A DNA stretch of 64,000 nt from contig MQVO02000007.1 in NCBI GenBank assembly GCA_001986395.2, positions 1,426,001 through 1,490,000 on the forward strand. Reading direction: 5' to 3'. Shown here piece by piece: positions 11,506-22,400 of the stretch. The notes beneath the pieces were generated by a model that was not told the origin of the DNA, made no database searches, and saw only the letters and a list, made by a program, of their open reading frames with translations. Source of the stretch: Irpex lacteus (taxonomy: Eukaryota > Basidiomycota > Agaricomycetes > Polyporales > Irpicaceae). Made by a program: the position numbers and the translations under genes. Each line of letters begins with the position of its first letter. The first letter of the stretch is position 1.

Positions 11506-11656
11506 ATGGAACATCACACGCACGAACAAATAATTGCGCATGCATCTTGTATCAATAGCACATAGTAGTAATCCATCGCACGCATGAGCAGTACAAACGA
11601 GTGAAATAACTAAAGACATCGAGCGAAATACAGCATGATAGCACGAAACGAGCAGA

Positions 11657-14600
11657 CTACTTGCGTTTCTTATTCGCCTTGTCCCTCCTCTTCTGCGCCC
11701 TCATCTCCTTCTTCATCCTCGAATCCACCATCACATACCGCCCCTTAACACCCTTCGGCCTACCCTTCAACCCCTTATGCGCGCCCTTAGCCACAACGAC
11801 CTTCACCTCCTTCTTCTGCTTCTTCGTCGACATCCCCTTAGCCATCAGCTTCTCAATCTGCTTCGCCTTCTCCCTCTCGCTCATGTCCGACGTCGCATTC
11901 ACGCCCTCGGCCTTCTTCATCGCCTTTTCGAGCTTCTGTGCCGCCTTCATCTTCTTGCGTGCTTTCGCCTCGGCGACTTTCTTGATTGGACGTGCGTCCA
12001 ATGCGCGCATCTTGGCGCGCAGGGCGGCGATGGCTTCTTTGGTGACGGGGATGTTGGCTTTGTAGTGCTTGGACTCGTCGTCGAGGAACCAGGAGGGCAG
12101 GTCGTCTTTGGAGTTGAGCGAGTATCGGTTGAAGCCGTCGTTGATGAGCTCTGTTCGGGTCTTTTTCGCGGTTGACGAGTTGTGTGGCGAGGGTGACGGC
12201 TTTTGCTGTGGTAAGACCGTGTTCTACGAGAGATTATCAGCAAGAAGTCGAGACAGCGATTCATGAAAGAACTTACTTCGTATCTTTTCGTCTTTTATCT
12301 CATCCTCGTTCTCGTCTTCGACATCCCACATGTCAACGTCGCCGTCATCTTCCGCGAGAGGCACAACCTCGAAATCATCGTCATCGTCGTTTTCGTCACT
12401 CTCGACCTGCAGTTCACTGTTAGCAACACTGTACAACACAATCGAATTTGCCCTTACCTCTGCAGATTCAGGCTCAGAGCCACTAGCATCGTCCATCTCG
12501 ACGTCTTCTTCCTCTTCTTCTTCTTCTTCCTCCTCCTCCTCAGACACGATGTCATCCACACCAGCAGACTTAAACAACCCCTGGCTAAACCAAACCTGCG
12601 CCGTCCGACTCAAATCCGCGTCCCGAGTCCCGCCCAAGCTCGCAGCTTCTCCCCCGTTAGTCCGCGCCTTCTTCGCGCCCTTGGTAAGGTCAATAACCTC
12701 CTCCGCTCTCCTTTTCTTGCCCTGGGCAGCCTTCACCTTAACCGGCACCTCCACCTCCTCATCCCCATCAACATCCGACTCGTCGTCATCAGAGCTCTCG
12801 TCCACCCTAGCCTTCCTCGCCTGAATCTTATCCCACCCGCCCTCCTCCTCGTCGCTCTCCCCCTCCTCCCCTTCCTCTTCATCGTCGCTGTCGTTCTTCC
12901 GGATTCCACCCCACTCCTCTCGAGACTTGTCCTTCCGCCGCGCCTCCTTCACGCGGTACTTGGCGTCCCTCTCCCGCATGCGCTCTTGGTACGACTCGTA
13001 CAGCCCGTCCAGATCCTGCTCGAGCGCTCTCAGCTTCCTCTCCCTCTCCTCTTCCTCATCAAGCACTTCATCATCCTCATCCTCCTCGCCATCTTCGTCC
13101 TCACTGCTGCTATCCTCATCAGCAGCTTCGTCCATCAACCGCTCGACACCGCCCTTCCTCTTGAGCCCTCGCTTGGTATCCTCGAGATCGAACACGTCAT
13201 CTTGGCCCAGCTGGAGAGTCTGATCTTGCTGTTCGAGACCGATGTCCAGTGGTGCTGTCATCTGGAGCTGCATGCGCTGGATGGTGCGCGTCTTGGCCTC
13301 GTTGGCTCGACGACGTTCTCGCTTCGTGCGGGCTGCTGCTTCGGCGTTCAGGCGAGCGAGCTGAGAGTAGTGTAAAAGTTAGAGATGTAAAATACAGGAA
13401 ATGTGAATGCTCACCTCCTCCTCGATCTCTTGTTCGGGGTCTACGGGCTCTTCTGTGATCTCGACTGTCTCCGTGATCTCCTCTGCATCTTTCTTCTTCA
13501 CTTCAAGACCGAGCTATCAACATCGTTTAGCACGTTACGGATGATTTTCCAAATACTTGCGTACCTCCTCCCTCAAAGCAGTCCTCCACTTCATAAGCGC
13601 CTTAAAGTCACCCTTACCCAGCACCTTCAAATCCTCACAATTCGCCTTCACATCCTCCGTCGTGGCCTCCCACCCCAACCACTCCCTTTCCTCCTCCGTC
13701 TTAAACGTAATCCGATTCCTCGTCCCAAGGAACCCAACCGCATCGTCCCCCCTAACAAACTCCGCCGCGCCGCCCTCCTTGTACAGCGTGTAGTCCCCCT
13801 CGGCGTACCCGTCGCGCTTGCGGCGCTTCTTCTCCGGGTGGAAGACGTTGAGTTCGGCTTGGGCGGCGGTTTGGCGCGTGATGTCTTCGGGGGTTAAGTT
13901 GGCGGAGAGGTCTTTGAAGACGTGCTTGGGGTCGAAGAATTTGGGGTCGATGTGCTTGGGGGCGAGGAAGTCGCGGCAGACGACGAAGATCTCGGCGGAG
14001 ACGTTTCTACATGAGGATGTTAACGACGTACGGGTGTATTAAGAGATGTAGACACACCTGGACGAGGGAGGCTTCGTCGCCTCTACCTTTCCAAACAACT
14101 GGTTAAACACCCAAATAAGGTTGTTATAATCCACACTCCGGAAGACCTTCGTCACGAACGTCCCTCCCTTAATGAGGAACTCGACAGCGAGCTTCATACT
14201 CATGAGCACGAGCTCGGACTGGCTGTACGCATCCTGCACCCAGGCGGTACCGACGTTGGGCGCACCGTCGTGCAACACCACATCGGCCTTCCAGTCTTTG
14301 AGTTCGCCGCGGATGAGGTTGCGGCAGTGTGGGGTGGTGATGTCGGCGGCGAAGGTGATGACGTGGGGGATGGGTTTTATTGGTACCAGATCCACGCCTA
14401 CGATGAAGGGAGGTGAATGTGAGCAAATGAGCAATTTAGACTAGGAGTGAGCGAGGGGGGAGACGCACCGACGATGACACTGTTCACGGGCATGTACTTG
14501 CTCGCTACTTGCAGCCAACCACCAGGAGCCGCACACAGATCGATACAACATCTCGCACCCTCGAGAAACGAGAACTTCTTGTTCAGCTGGATGAGCTTGA

Positions 14601-14742
14601 ACGCCGAACGGGCTCTGTACCCTTGCTCTCTGTGCTTTACATCAGACAAGCGTATCTAAGATGAAGGACGGAGCACTCACTTTGCGAGCTTGTAGTACTT
14701 GTCGAGACGGCCCTTGCCTGTCTTTTTCTGCGTCTTACCCAT
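11657..14742 (-). CDS. SPB1: AdoMet-dependent rRNA methyltransferase SPB1
   Basis: Homologue of Spb1, the nucleolar FtsJ/RrmJ-type 2'-O-methyltransferase that modifies the 25S A-loop in 60S precursors. The start [21 protein letters not shown] is canonical. The catalytic domain contains the SAM motif [15 protein letters not shown] and the tetrad residues: Lys in RARSAFKL, Asp in VLHDGAPN, Lys in [11 protein letters not shown] and Glu in SRNVSAEIF. After a helical middle ([17 protein letters not shown]) comes a very acidic region with a 13-residue Glu run and the Spb1 C-terminal domain, starting around [17 protein letters not shown] and ending in a Lys/Arg-rich tail (RDKANKKRK). At least six introns of about 50-60 nt separate the exons; TAG is at 11657-11659. 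Confidence 0.95.
12504..12542. repeat. CTT/CCT microsatellite inside SPB1
   Basis: Imperfect (CTT)n(CCT)n tract on the plus strand that encodes the uninterrupted Glu run of SPB1. It is likely to vary in length between strains without breaking the frame. Confidence 0.7.
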
Positions 14743-15045
14743 CGTAAGGAGTCGTCGAGGTGGTAGTGGCCGCTCGGTGCAGAACCTCAGCAATTAAGAA
14801 CTCAGACTGGTAATGGTAGGCGCCCGCAAATATTTTGATGGGATCGAACGTGGATCGCTTGAGGAGTGATCGGGAGGAACCGAACCGATCCACTCAAGGA
14901 CGACCTCGGCTGGTGGCACTACGTATTCCCCGGCTGGCGCAATAATACAGTTGCCACAGTAATAGAGTGCTCACACCCGACTCTTTCCTTGCTACGACCT
15001 GCTCGAGAGAGGAGGATATTTTGGAACTGTACACAAGCTGTTGAG
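14743..15045. promoter_or_regulatory. Shared divergent promoter SPB1 / DUF423 gene
   Basis: 303 bp between divergent start codons. No TATA box or obvious conserved element was seen. It must contain both promoters. Confidence 0.5.
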
Positions 15046-15680
15046 ATGGCTGGACCTGCTACCCCACTTTTGAATCGTGTGGCTGCGGCTGCTGGACAAG
15101 GCTGGCTTTGGCGTACTGGAGCTGTCCTAGGTGCATACACTTCTCAAGTTCCTCGACTGCGCTGATTCTGAAACTCTGCACAGTCACGGTTGGAATGGCC
15201 GCAGGCGCCTTTGGCAGCCACGGACTTCGCAACAGGCCTGGCATCAGTGCCGATAGCATTCGCGCATGGGAGACGGCCTCTCACTACACGGTAAATTACA
15301 TTCCAACCGCACGCACTAGAACTACCGGTAATCTGACAACAATTGCTTCTAGATATACAACGGTCTGGGCTTGCTGCTCATTTCGCTTCACCCGCGATTT
15401 GCAGCGCACAGGTTCGCAGGACCTGCGATCACTGCTGGAGGACTGGTGTTCTCTGGGTCGATCTATGCGCTTGTGCTTGCTCGTGAAAAGTGGGTTTGTG
15501 TTGATGATTTGTCGACATGTCTGTGCTTACATTTAATTGTGCAGGTTCAAGTGGCTCGGACCAGTGACGCCGCTCGGGGGGACGGTGATGATGCTCGGGT
15601 GCGTTCGATCAGTTTGTTATCAATGGGGATATTGAGCGAGCATTCCTCCTGCCCACAGCTATCTGTCGCTTGCGTTCTGA
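15046..15680 (+). CDS. DUF423 / TMEM256-family small membrane protein
   Basis: Five short exons give a membrane protein of about 135 residues. After the first exon (ATG 15046 to GAVL) the sequence reads VTVGMAAGAFGSHGLRNRPG, then ADSIRAWETASHYT, IYNGLGLLLISLHPRFA, HRFAGPAITAGGLVFSGSIY, ALVLARE and KWLGPVTPLGGTVMMLGYLS, ending LAF with TGA at 15678-15680. GAFGSHGL, W-x-TASHY, and the Gly-rich last helices GGLVFSGSIY and TPLGGTVMMLG are hallmarks of the DUF423 family (bacterial YgdD, animal TMEM256). Three to four transmembrane helices are expected; eukaryotic members may be mitochondrial. Function is unknown in all kingdoms. Introns are near 15116-15170, 15294-15354, 15490-15543 and 15600-15657. 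Confidence 0.9.
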
Positions 15681-16093
15681 GGACGTGCGAATAAATTGTA
15701 GAGGCATTTTGTGAATCGATAGCTTGAGCAATGCACGCGTGAGAACGCTACGTGGCAAATACCAGGGGAGATATTGGGTGGGAGCGATCACGTGGACAGG
15801 ACGCGACGACGTGATAACTCCGCTTGAAGTTGCGCGTCTGTTGATGGGAGAGTGGCGGCCTCGAGGAGATTGGATGCACCGCCCTTCTCACTCGATCTCA
15901 CATCTCCCCCGACACCAGCAACGCTCTGTTTTGTTTGTATTCTATATTTCTTGTAGGTCATTGCACGTGATCCTGTTGTAGCAATCTTGTGGCGTGTGTC
16001 GGTTAGTGCTTCCCAGCCTTGATTCAAAATTCCCATCAATCAACGCCTTTCCCTGCGCTAGCCTCTCAAGTGTCTTCATCCACTTCATACACA
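15681..16093 (+). promoter_or_regulatory. Upstream region with two CACGTG E-boxes
   Basis: Region upstream of the zinc-finger gene. CACGTG palindromes lie at 15789-15794 (context TCACGTGG) and 15964-15969 (context GCACGTGA), 300 and 125 bp before the ATG. CACGTG is the general bHLH/Cbf1 target in fungi. No TATA box seen. Confidence 0.4.
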
Positions 16094-18451
16094 ATGGCAG
16101 ACTCTCGACAGCGCATCCCCATCTACGCATCCTACTCGCAGTCGTATATTCCTACAGCTTCATCGTCCACATCCATCGAACACTACACCGCGCCCGCACT
16201 CAAACGGCGATATACTTCCGCCGACATGTCCCAATCCGCCGAGACACATCCACCTCGACCACAATCCCACTATCCAGAATCTGTCTTTCTCGCAGCGCAG
16301 CCCCCATCCACGCGAACTCCCGGCCCCGCCTTTCGTGGTACCCATCCACCCACAATACCGTCCATGGACCCCTCACCCAACGACGAAGACGCCATCTTCA
16401 TACACCCGCCCTTTACCGACTTTCCCGACGCACACCTCTACAGAGAAGGCCTCACTTACAACGTCATGGCCGCAAATCCAGACTGGTTCCTCGATCCTGC
16501 AGATTATCAGACTGTCAACGGCGGCAATCCCACAGCTGTCAAGTACCCTACACAGCTCGAGCCTCCTCGTGGCTGGTGTCCGACCAAGAAGAAAGACGCA
16601 AAGGATGCCTGGCCTGAAGGAGAGGAACCCAGGCTGCGATGCACCTTTTGCCGACGCACCTACGCCGGCGTGAACGCCAAAAGCATGTGGCGCCGACACG
16701 TCTTTGAAAAGCACAAGATCGCCATGTCCAACCGCCGTGTCGACAATCAGGAGCGTAAAGGTCGTAACGCGAACAGTACGTCGTGCGCCAGTGCCAAGCA
16801 GACACGCGGCCATGCTAACAGTCGATCGTTAGAGGAGAACAAGGGAGAGGGCAGTAAGGGTGTCCCGCGCGGCGCCGCCAGGGCTGAACAGGAACTGGAA
16901 GCCGTCATCAGGGCTCCTGGTATGAAGTCGAAGAGTCGCAGCACTGGGCAGCTCTTCAACAGCAACAAGCCCTCGTCCAGCCGTGGCCACACGGCGCACA
17001 CTCCCGACGACTCTTCCGACGAGGACGATGTGTTCACTGTGCAGACCATCGAGCCACAGCTCGTCCTGGGAGACTCGTCCATGTCGATATCCTTCGATGG
17101 CGACGGCAGCGACGTCTTCCACCTGGCCACATCCTCCAACACGCCTCCGCTTACTCCTGGTCTATCTCCCTCCTCCTCTGGCCGCTTTATGAACACCAAG
17201 ACGGAGTCCCCATACAACCCCCTCCTGACGCCCTCCTTCAAACACTCACCTAGACGTCTCACATGCGACCAACCCTGGCGATTCCCCAGTCCAAGCCACC
17301 CCCTCCACTCCAGCGCACGCGAGCTGTCCCTCTCCATGCTGGTCTGCGGAGAAGCCAGCCCAACCGTACGCGGCCTCGACGTGAGCCCCGTCGTCCTAGT
17401 CCCCGCCAGCGAGCGCAGCAAGCGAAGCGTCTTCAGCAGCCCCTTCGCCGCTCTCAAGAAGGAAGCAGAGACACCCGAAGTGGCGAAAGCCATTCCGAAA
17501 CCCTCACCGCGCACGTTGTTCGCCGAGAGCGGCCTGCCCACGCCTCTCACCGACCGCCTCAAGTTCCAGAAACACCGCATACCGGAGTCGCCCCTCGGCA
17601 AGAGCTTCACACCCGTCAAACCCAAATCTCTCGCCTCTCTCGCCCTCGCACAACGCTCTGGCGGCTCGAGCTCGTCGTTCTCCCCAGCTAAAGCCTCTCC
17701 GTTGAAGACGCCACACAAGGGGACGGGTTTGCTTGGGGCATTTGACTTTGGGAATGACGACCCGTTCGCGGACTCGTTGTATAAGGCGTGGTTGCGCTCG
17801 CCGTCTACTGCGCCCGATGGTGAACCTATGAGCCCGCCGGACTCGAGTCCCGAATGCGAGAGCCCCGTCGTACGCGCGACCCAGTCTTCCTCCCAAACAG
17901 ACTCGTCGTTCTCCGGTGGCTCTTCATCACAGAACTCGTCGTTCTCCGGCGGCTCTTCGTCCCAAAACTCGTCGTTCTCGGGGGCTCCGTCTGCGCCGAG
18001 GATGCTGGAAGCTGCGGATAGCTCGGGTCTTGGGTTTGGGCTTATGGAGGGGTTCTCGTTGAAGGATAACCCTATGAGCTCGAGTGATAGTGATTCTGAG
18101 ACTGAGGTTGATGATCAGCTTTCGTATTCTCACTCATTCTCGCACTCTCACTCCCACTCCTCGCACTCTCATTCCCACTCCCACCATAACTCTCACTCCC
18201 ATTCGCATTCCCACCACAGCTCGCACCACGGCTCGCACAGCTCGAACTCGCGAAAACGCGCATCCCGCTGGCTAGGCCGCTCATACGCGACAGCAGACGG
18301 GAGCCCCGCGCCCGTCGCGCAGGCGGGGAAGAAGATCAAGCGGGAGTTCCTCATGGATCGGCTGTTGGATGGTGATTTGGATTATGAGATGCATGAGGTG
18401 GGCCAGCCGAAGAAGAGGAGGAGGACTATTGGGGGTGGGGGACGGGCGTAG
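16094..18451 (+). CDS. C2H2-type zinc-finger protein, putative DNA-binding
   Basis: Protein of about 770-785 residues with a single zinc finger near residue 200, C-x2-C-x11-H-x4-H in CTFCRRTYAGVNAKSMWRRH followed by VFEKHK. The finger sits in a conserved N-terminal block (DPADYQTVNGGNPTAVKYP, PPRGWCPTKKK). The rest is disordered and Ser/Pro-rich, with an SP/TP-rich middle of possible kinase sites, a three-copy Ser/Gly repeat (17903-17985) and a long Ser-His repeat (18121-18245). Basic C-terminal patches RKRASR and KKRRRT may be nuclear signals. A 57-nt in-frame intron at 16776-16832 (GTACGT donor, GCTAAC branch, TTAG acceptor) is probable, changing the product to GRNANKENKGEG. I do not recognise a named orthologue. 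Confidence 0.75.
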   Translation: MADSRQRIPIYASYSQSYIPTASSSTSIEHYTAPALKRRYTSADMSQSAETHPPRPQSHYPESVFLAAQPPSTRTPGPAFRGTHPPTIPSMDPSPNDEDAIFIHPPFTDFPDAHLYREGLTYNVMAANPDWFLDPADYQTVNGGNPTAVKYPTQLEPPRGWCPTKKKDAKDAWPEGEEPRLRCTFCRRTYAGVNAKSMWRRHVFEKHKIAMSNRRVDNQERKGRNANSTSCASAKQTRGHANSRSLEENKGEGSKGVPRGAARAEQELEAVIRAPGMKSKSRSTGQLFNSNKPSSSRGHTAHTPDDSSDEDDVFTVQTIEPQLVLGDSSMSISFDGDGSDVFHLATSSNTPPLTPGLSPSSSGRFMNTKTESPYNPLLTPSFKHSPRRLTCDQPWRFPSPSHPLHSSARELSLSMLVCGEASPTVRGLDVSPVVLVPASERSKRSVFSSPFAALKKEAETPEVAKAIPKPSPRTLFAESGLPTPLTDRLKFQKHRIPESPLGKSFTPVKPKSLASLALAQRSGGSSSSFSPAKASPLKTPHKGTGLLGAFDFGNDDPFADSLYKAWLRSPSTAPDGEPMSPPDSSPECESPVVRATQSSSQTDSSFSGGSSSQNSSFSGGSSSQNSSFSGAPSAPRMLEAADSSGLGFGLMEGFSLKDNPMSSSDSDSETEVDDQLSYSHSFSHSHSHSSHSHSHSHHNSHSHSHSHHSSHHGSHSSNSRKRASRWLGRSYATADGSPAPVAQAGKKIKREFLMDRLLDGDLDYEMHEVGQPKKRRRTIGGGGRA
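17903..17985 (+). repeat. 33-bp tandem repeat, 2.5 copies, in zinc-finger gene
   Basis: Copies begin at 17903, 17936 and 17969. Each encodes SSFSGGSSSQN; the third copy decays into SSFSGAPS. Differences between copies are few and mostly synonymous, so the duplication looks fairly recent. Confidence 0.8.
18121..18245 (+). repeat. Ser-His low-complexity repeat
   Basis: Imperfect CACTC/CACTCC-type repeat encoding about 40 residues of alternating Ser and His. In the protein it gives a potential metal- or pH-sensitive segment. Confidence 0.75.
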
Positions 18452-19438
18452 GCGACTGCGTCGTGGAAGTTGCCTTCGGGGCAACCTCTGCTATTCTTGA
18501 GAGTGCGACTGCTCGTCGTACTCGAGATTTTGATTTTCTCTTTCTTTCTACACTTTCTTTCTTCTGTCCGCTATCGCACCTCGCTATGTCTTGTCTTGTC
18601 CTGTCCTGTCTTCTCGCTGTCCTTCCCATCCCATCTTCATCGCTCACGTCATCATCGCGACTCCGACTGACGTTGTAACATCTACCCCACTAGCCTCCTA
18701 GTTCTTGTCCTATGCCTACCCCTCCCTCCTGTGTGTGTCCTATGTCCTATATTTCTTGTACAGTATCTCTACCCTCTACCCTCTCCATTCCGACTACGAT
18801 TGCGATTGCGCTACACTAGCCTCTCTCTTCTATATTCTCTTTCTTCCTGCGACCCACTCCTCTTGGATCCCCCCCCCTCCCATTCTTCTTACACGTTTTC
18901 TTTTTCTATTTACATGGCTCGGACCCCGTTATTGATTCCTCTTTTCTCTCTCACCTCCTCTTGGTTCCCTGGACGTCGAAACTTTTTCTTCTTCTGGTGA
19001 TGCAGATTTATAGTGTAGAGCTCGAGTCAGCGTTACAAGACCGCGGACGATGGTGATGAGGTGTAGCGGTAGCACTGTAGGCGGCGAGCGTAGATACAAG
19101 TCTGCAACGAATAACTATATCTATAACTACTGGTGTTTGTATCCTCTTTATTCTCTGAGATGGGTGCAGCTTGTTGAATATATGTTCTTGGTGAGTTACT
19201 GAATATGTATGAGTGGATGATCGAGTTGAGCCCGGCCCGGGGCGCAATAAGCTGCGTGCAATATTGAGATCGGACACCGTACACGCTGTTCGTCTGCAAC
19301 TACCTATCACAGCTGGGAGGGACGCCATGTTCGACGAATGTATGTGCAGTATGGTCTTTAACTGTTCCATGAAAGTACTGAATCGCGTGTGTAGATGTGG
19401 AACATACATCGCAGCCTGGTGTTGCGCACGGCGGCGTC
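18452..19438. other. Long intergenic region with pyrimidine-rich 3' UTR
   Basis: About 990 bp between two same-direction genes. From roughly 18530 to 18990 the plus strand is strongly C/T-rich (for example TCTTTCTTTCTACACTTTC), which would be a long polypyrimidine 3' UTR of the zinc-finger gene. The remaining 400 bp precede VPS18. No further gene seen. Confidence 0.5.
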
Positions 19439-22400
19439 ATGTCATCGCTGCCCTCAGAGGTGCAGTATGAGGGGTTCGAACCGTCGCCGTATGAGCAGGA
19501 GGAAATCAGCGAGGATGTGTTTGCTACTCAAGTGCGTACCCTGTGACATTGTTATGTGTAGTTCAGTCATTGAGACAGGACTGTGCAGCTTGAAACCGAA
19601 GCCCCCGCACTACCAATATTCGAACTCGGTCAAGTCCAGTACACCCTCCCCGCCCGCCTTCTATCTCTCGTCGTATCCTCCGACGTAATGGTAATGGGCC
19701 TCAGCAACAACGTCCTAGTACTCATCGAAATGTCCCGCGACGATCAAGTCATCCAGATCCAACTCCCCAAGAAGACAGCCGACTTCACGATCCACAAGCT
19801 CTTCCTCGACCCCTCCGGCCGGCACCTCATCGCTACCTCCACACAAGGCGAGAACTGGTACCTCTACCGCGGGTGGAAGAAGCCCAGGCTGCTGAAGAGC
19901 TTCAAGATGATCATCGAGAGCGTCGCGTGGAACAAGGCGCATCTCCTCGGCGGGACGAATCAGACGTCTACGCGGGAGATACTCGTCGGTGGGAGGAACG
20001 GGACGATATACGAGGCGATGTTGGACGCGCAGGAGGATTTCTTCAAGTCGCAGGAGCGGTATCTTCAGGCGGTGTTCACCCTGCCTGAACGACATCCGGT
20101 GACTGGTATCAGTTTTGATTATTTCCCGGTGACGGACCCGAGGAAGGCTCTCGTGCTGGTTACTACGCCGTCGAGGATATATCAGTTTGTGGGCGCCCCG
20201 GATAGACGGTCTGAGGACGGCGGACGCGTGTTTTCTGCGTTCTTTGCGACGTATAATGATACTGCGCCAAGTGAGTTGGAGTCAGTCTGCGTTGTTGTGT
20301 GTTCTACGACTGATAGTCTGAAGGAATACTGGAGTTGCCGGGGAATGTGGACCACTCGGAGCTACATGTGTACAGCCAGAACGCCGACCAGGCTCTTTCC
20401 TTACCGAACGCCGTCGCATGGATGACAGGTAAACTACACATTGCAGTGACGAATTGGGTGGTGGTGTATTGACGACGATTTTTGCGTATGCGGCCAGCAC
20501 CTGGAGTCTATCACGGCAACCTCAACTACGAGTCTATCTCCGACGACTTGATCGACGGCGCCCAGCTTCTCCCCTACCCTGTTCTTCCTGCGTCACCCTC
20601 ATTGTCGCCCACTCGCCGGAACGCGGACGAGCCCACTCTGCCGTTTTCGATGATCTTTACAGAGTTCCACTTTGTTCTGTTGTATCGGGACAGGGTTATG
20701 GCTGTTTTGACATTGAACGAGCAAGTGACGTATGAGGATATCCTACCTCTGGTCAGTATTGCGCCGACCATGACTTCTATGATGGCTGACGTTGAGTGTA
20801 TGTGCAGAAACCTAACGAACAGGTTCAGGGAATTACCGCGGATCCCGTGCGCAAGACCTATTGGATATACACCGACCAGAACATCTACGAACTAGAACAC
20901 AAGAACGAAGCTCGAGACGTTTGGAAGATTTTCTTGGACAAGGGCAAGTTTGATCTGGCTTTACAACACGCGAAGGTGCGTCGTACCTCACCTCACCGGC
21001 TATGAGTAATGTGACGAGAATTTTGGGGTGGTAGACTGCGAAGCAACGAGACACGATTATGACGGCTCAGGCACATACCTTCTTTGAAGAAGGCAGGTAC
21101 TTCCAGGCTGCACAGTCATATGCACAGTGCTCGGTGACCTTTGAGGAAGTGTCGTTGAAGTTCTTGGATGCTGGTGAGAGGGATGCACTGCGGTCGTACC
21201 TGATCTCTCGACTCGAGCGAACGAAGAGATCTGTAAGCATCATCATTTCACTCGCTAGAGAGGACCATACTTAGTTTACCCCCTCAGGACCTTTCGCAAC
21301 GAATGATGCTGGCAACATGGCTTGTTGAGTTCTACCTCAGCAAATGCAACGAGCTCGATGACATCGTAGCCTCCGAGTCCATATCCCAAGATGTCGCCAA
21401 CCTACAGGCCGAACGCGCCATCCTCGAAGAGGACCTTCGCCACTTCTTTGAGACGTACAAGGCCAACCTTGAACCTACCGTAGTCTACGAGCTGATACAA
21501 GGACACGGGAGGACGGATATGTATCTGCATTATGCGTCTGTCATTGGTGATCATGAACGGGTCATCGAGCATTGGGTCATGGAGGAGGAATGGACGAAGG
21601 CGATCGATACGCTAAATCGACAGGCAGGCCTTTCAGAGCGCTGAGATTTTATACACCGCTAACTATTGTCTTCCAGTCGAACCTCGAATTGTACTACCGT
21701 TTCGCCCCCACCCTCGTCAGGCAGGCCCCGAAAGAGACCGTCGACTCTTGGCTGCGTCAACAAGCTCTCGACCCTCTACGCCTAGTCCCCGCCCTCCTAC
21801 GCATCCAAAAAGTCCCGCGCGACCCTCTATCCCCCAATCAAGCTCTCCGCTACCTGAACCACGTCATCTTCGAGCAAGGAAACACCTCTCCGACAATACA
21901 CAACCTCATCGTCACCTTCTACGCCGCCAACCCCGCCGTATCATCCGAAGACGACGGCCCTCTCCTACGCTTCCTCACTACCGCGCCGAGCGATCCACTC
22001 ACAGGGAAGCCATACTATGATCTCGACTACGCGCTGCGGCTGTGCAAGCAGACTAATCGCACTCAGCCGTGTGTGCATATCTATGCGAAGATGGGGTTGT
22101 GGGAGAGTAGCGTGGACTTGGCTTTGGAGAAGGGAGATTTGGAGTTGGCGATGATTAACGCGGACATGCCGCCTGATGAGGACCGACAGTTGAGGAAGCG
22201 GCTGTGGTTGAAGATTGCCAGATATGTCGTCCAACAAAAGCAGGATATCAAGATGTACGTGTGTCTCTCCTGCATGCGTCGCTCTCTTGTACGAGGGTCA
22301 GAACTGATTCATTTGCTGGTAGGGCGATGCGATTCTTGGAGAACACCGACCTCCTTAAGATTGAGGATATCCTGCCGTTCTTCCCCGACTTTGTGGTCAT

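Noticed and set aside
12263..13375. Long plus-strand frame of 370 codons opposite SPB1, hydrophobic
   Set aside because: It is the antisense of the Glu/Asp/Lys-rich SPB1 exon, which automatically yields Leu/Val/Phe-rich translation; not a membrane-protein gene.
19470..19485. GGGGTTCGAACC, a T-loop-like sequence
   Set aside because: It lies inside the first coding exon of VPS18 and no cloverleaf can be drawn.
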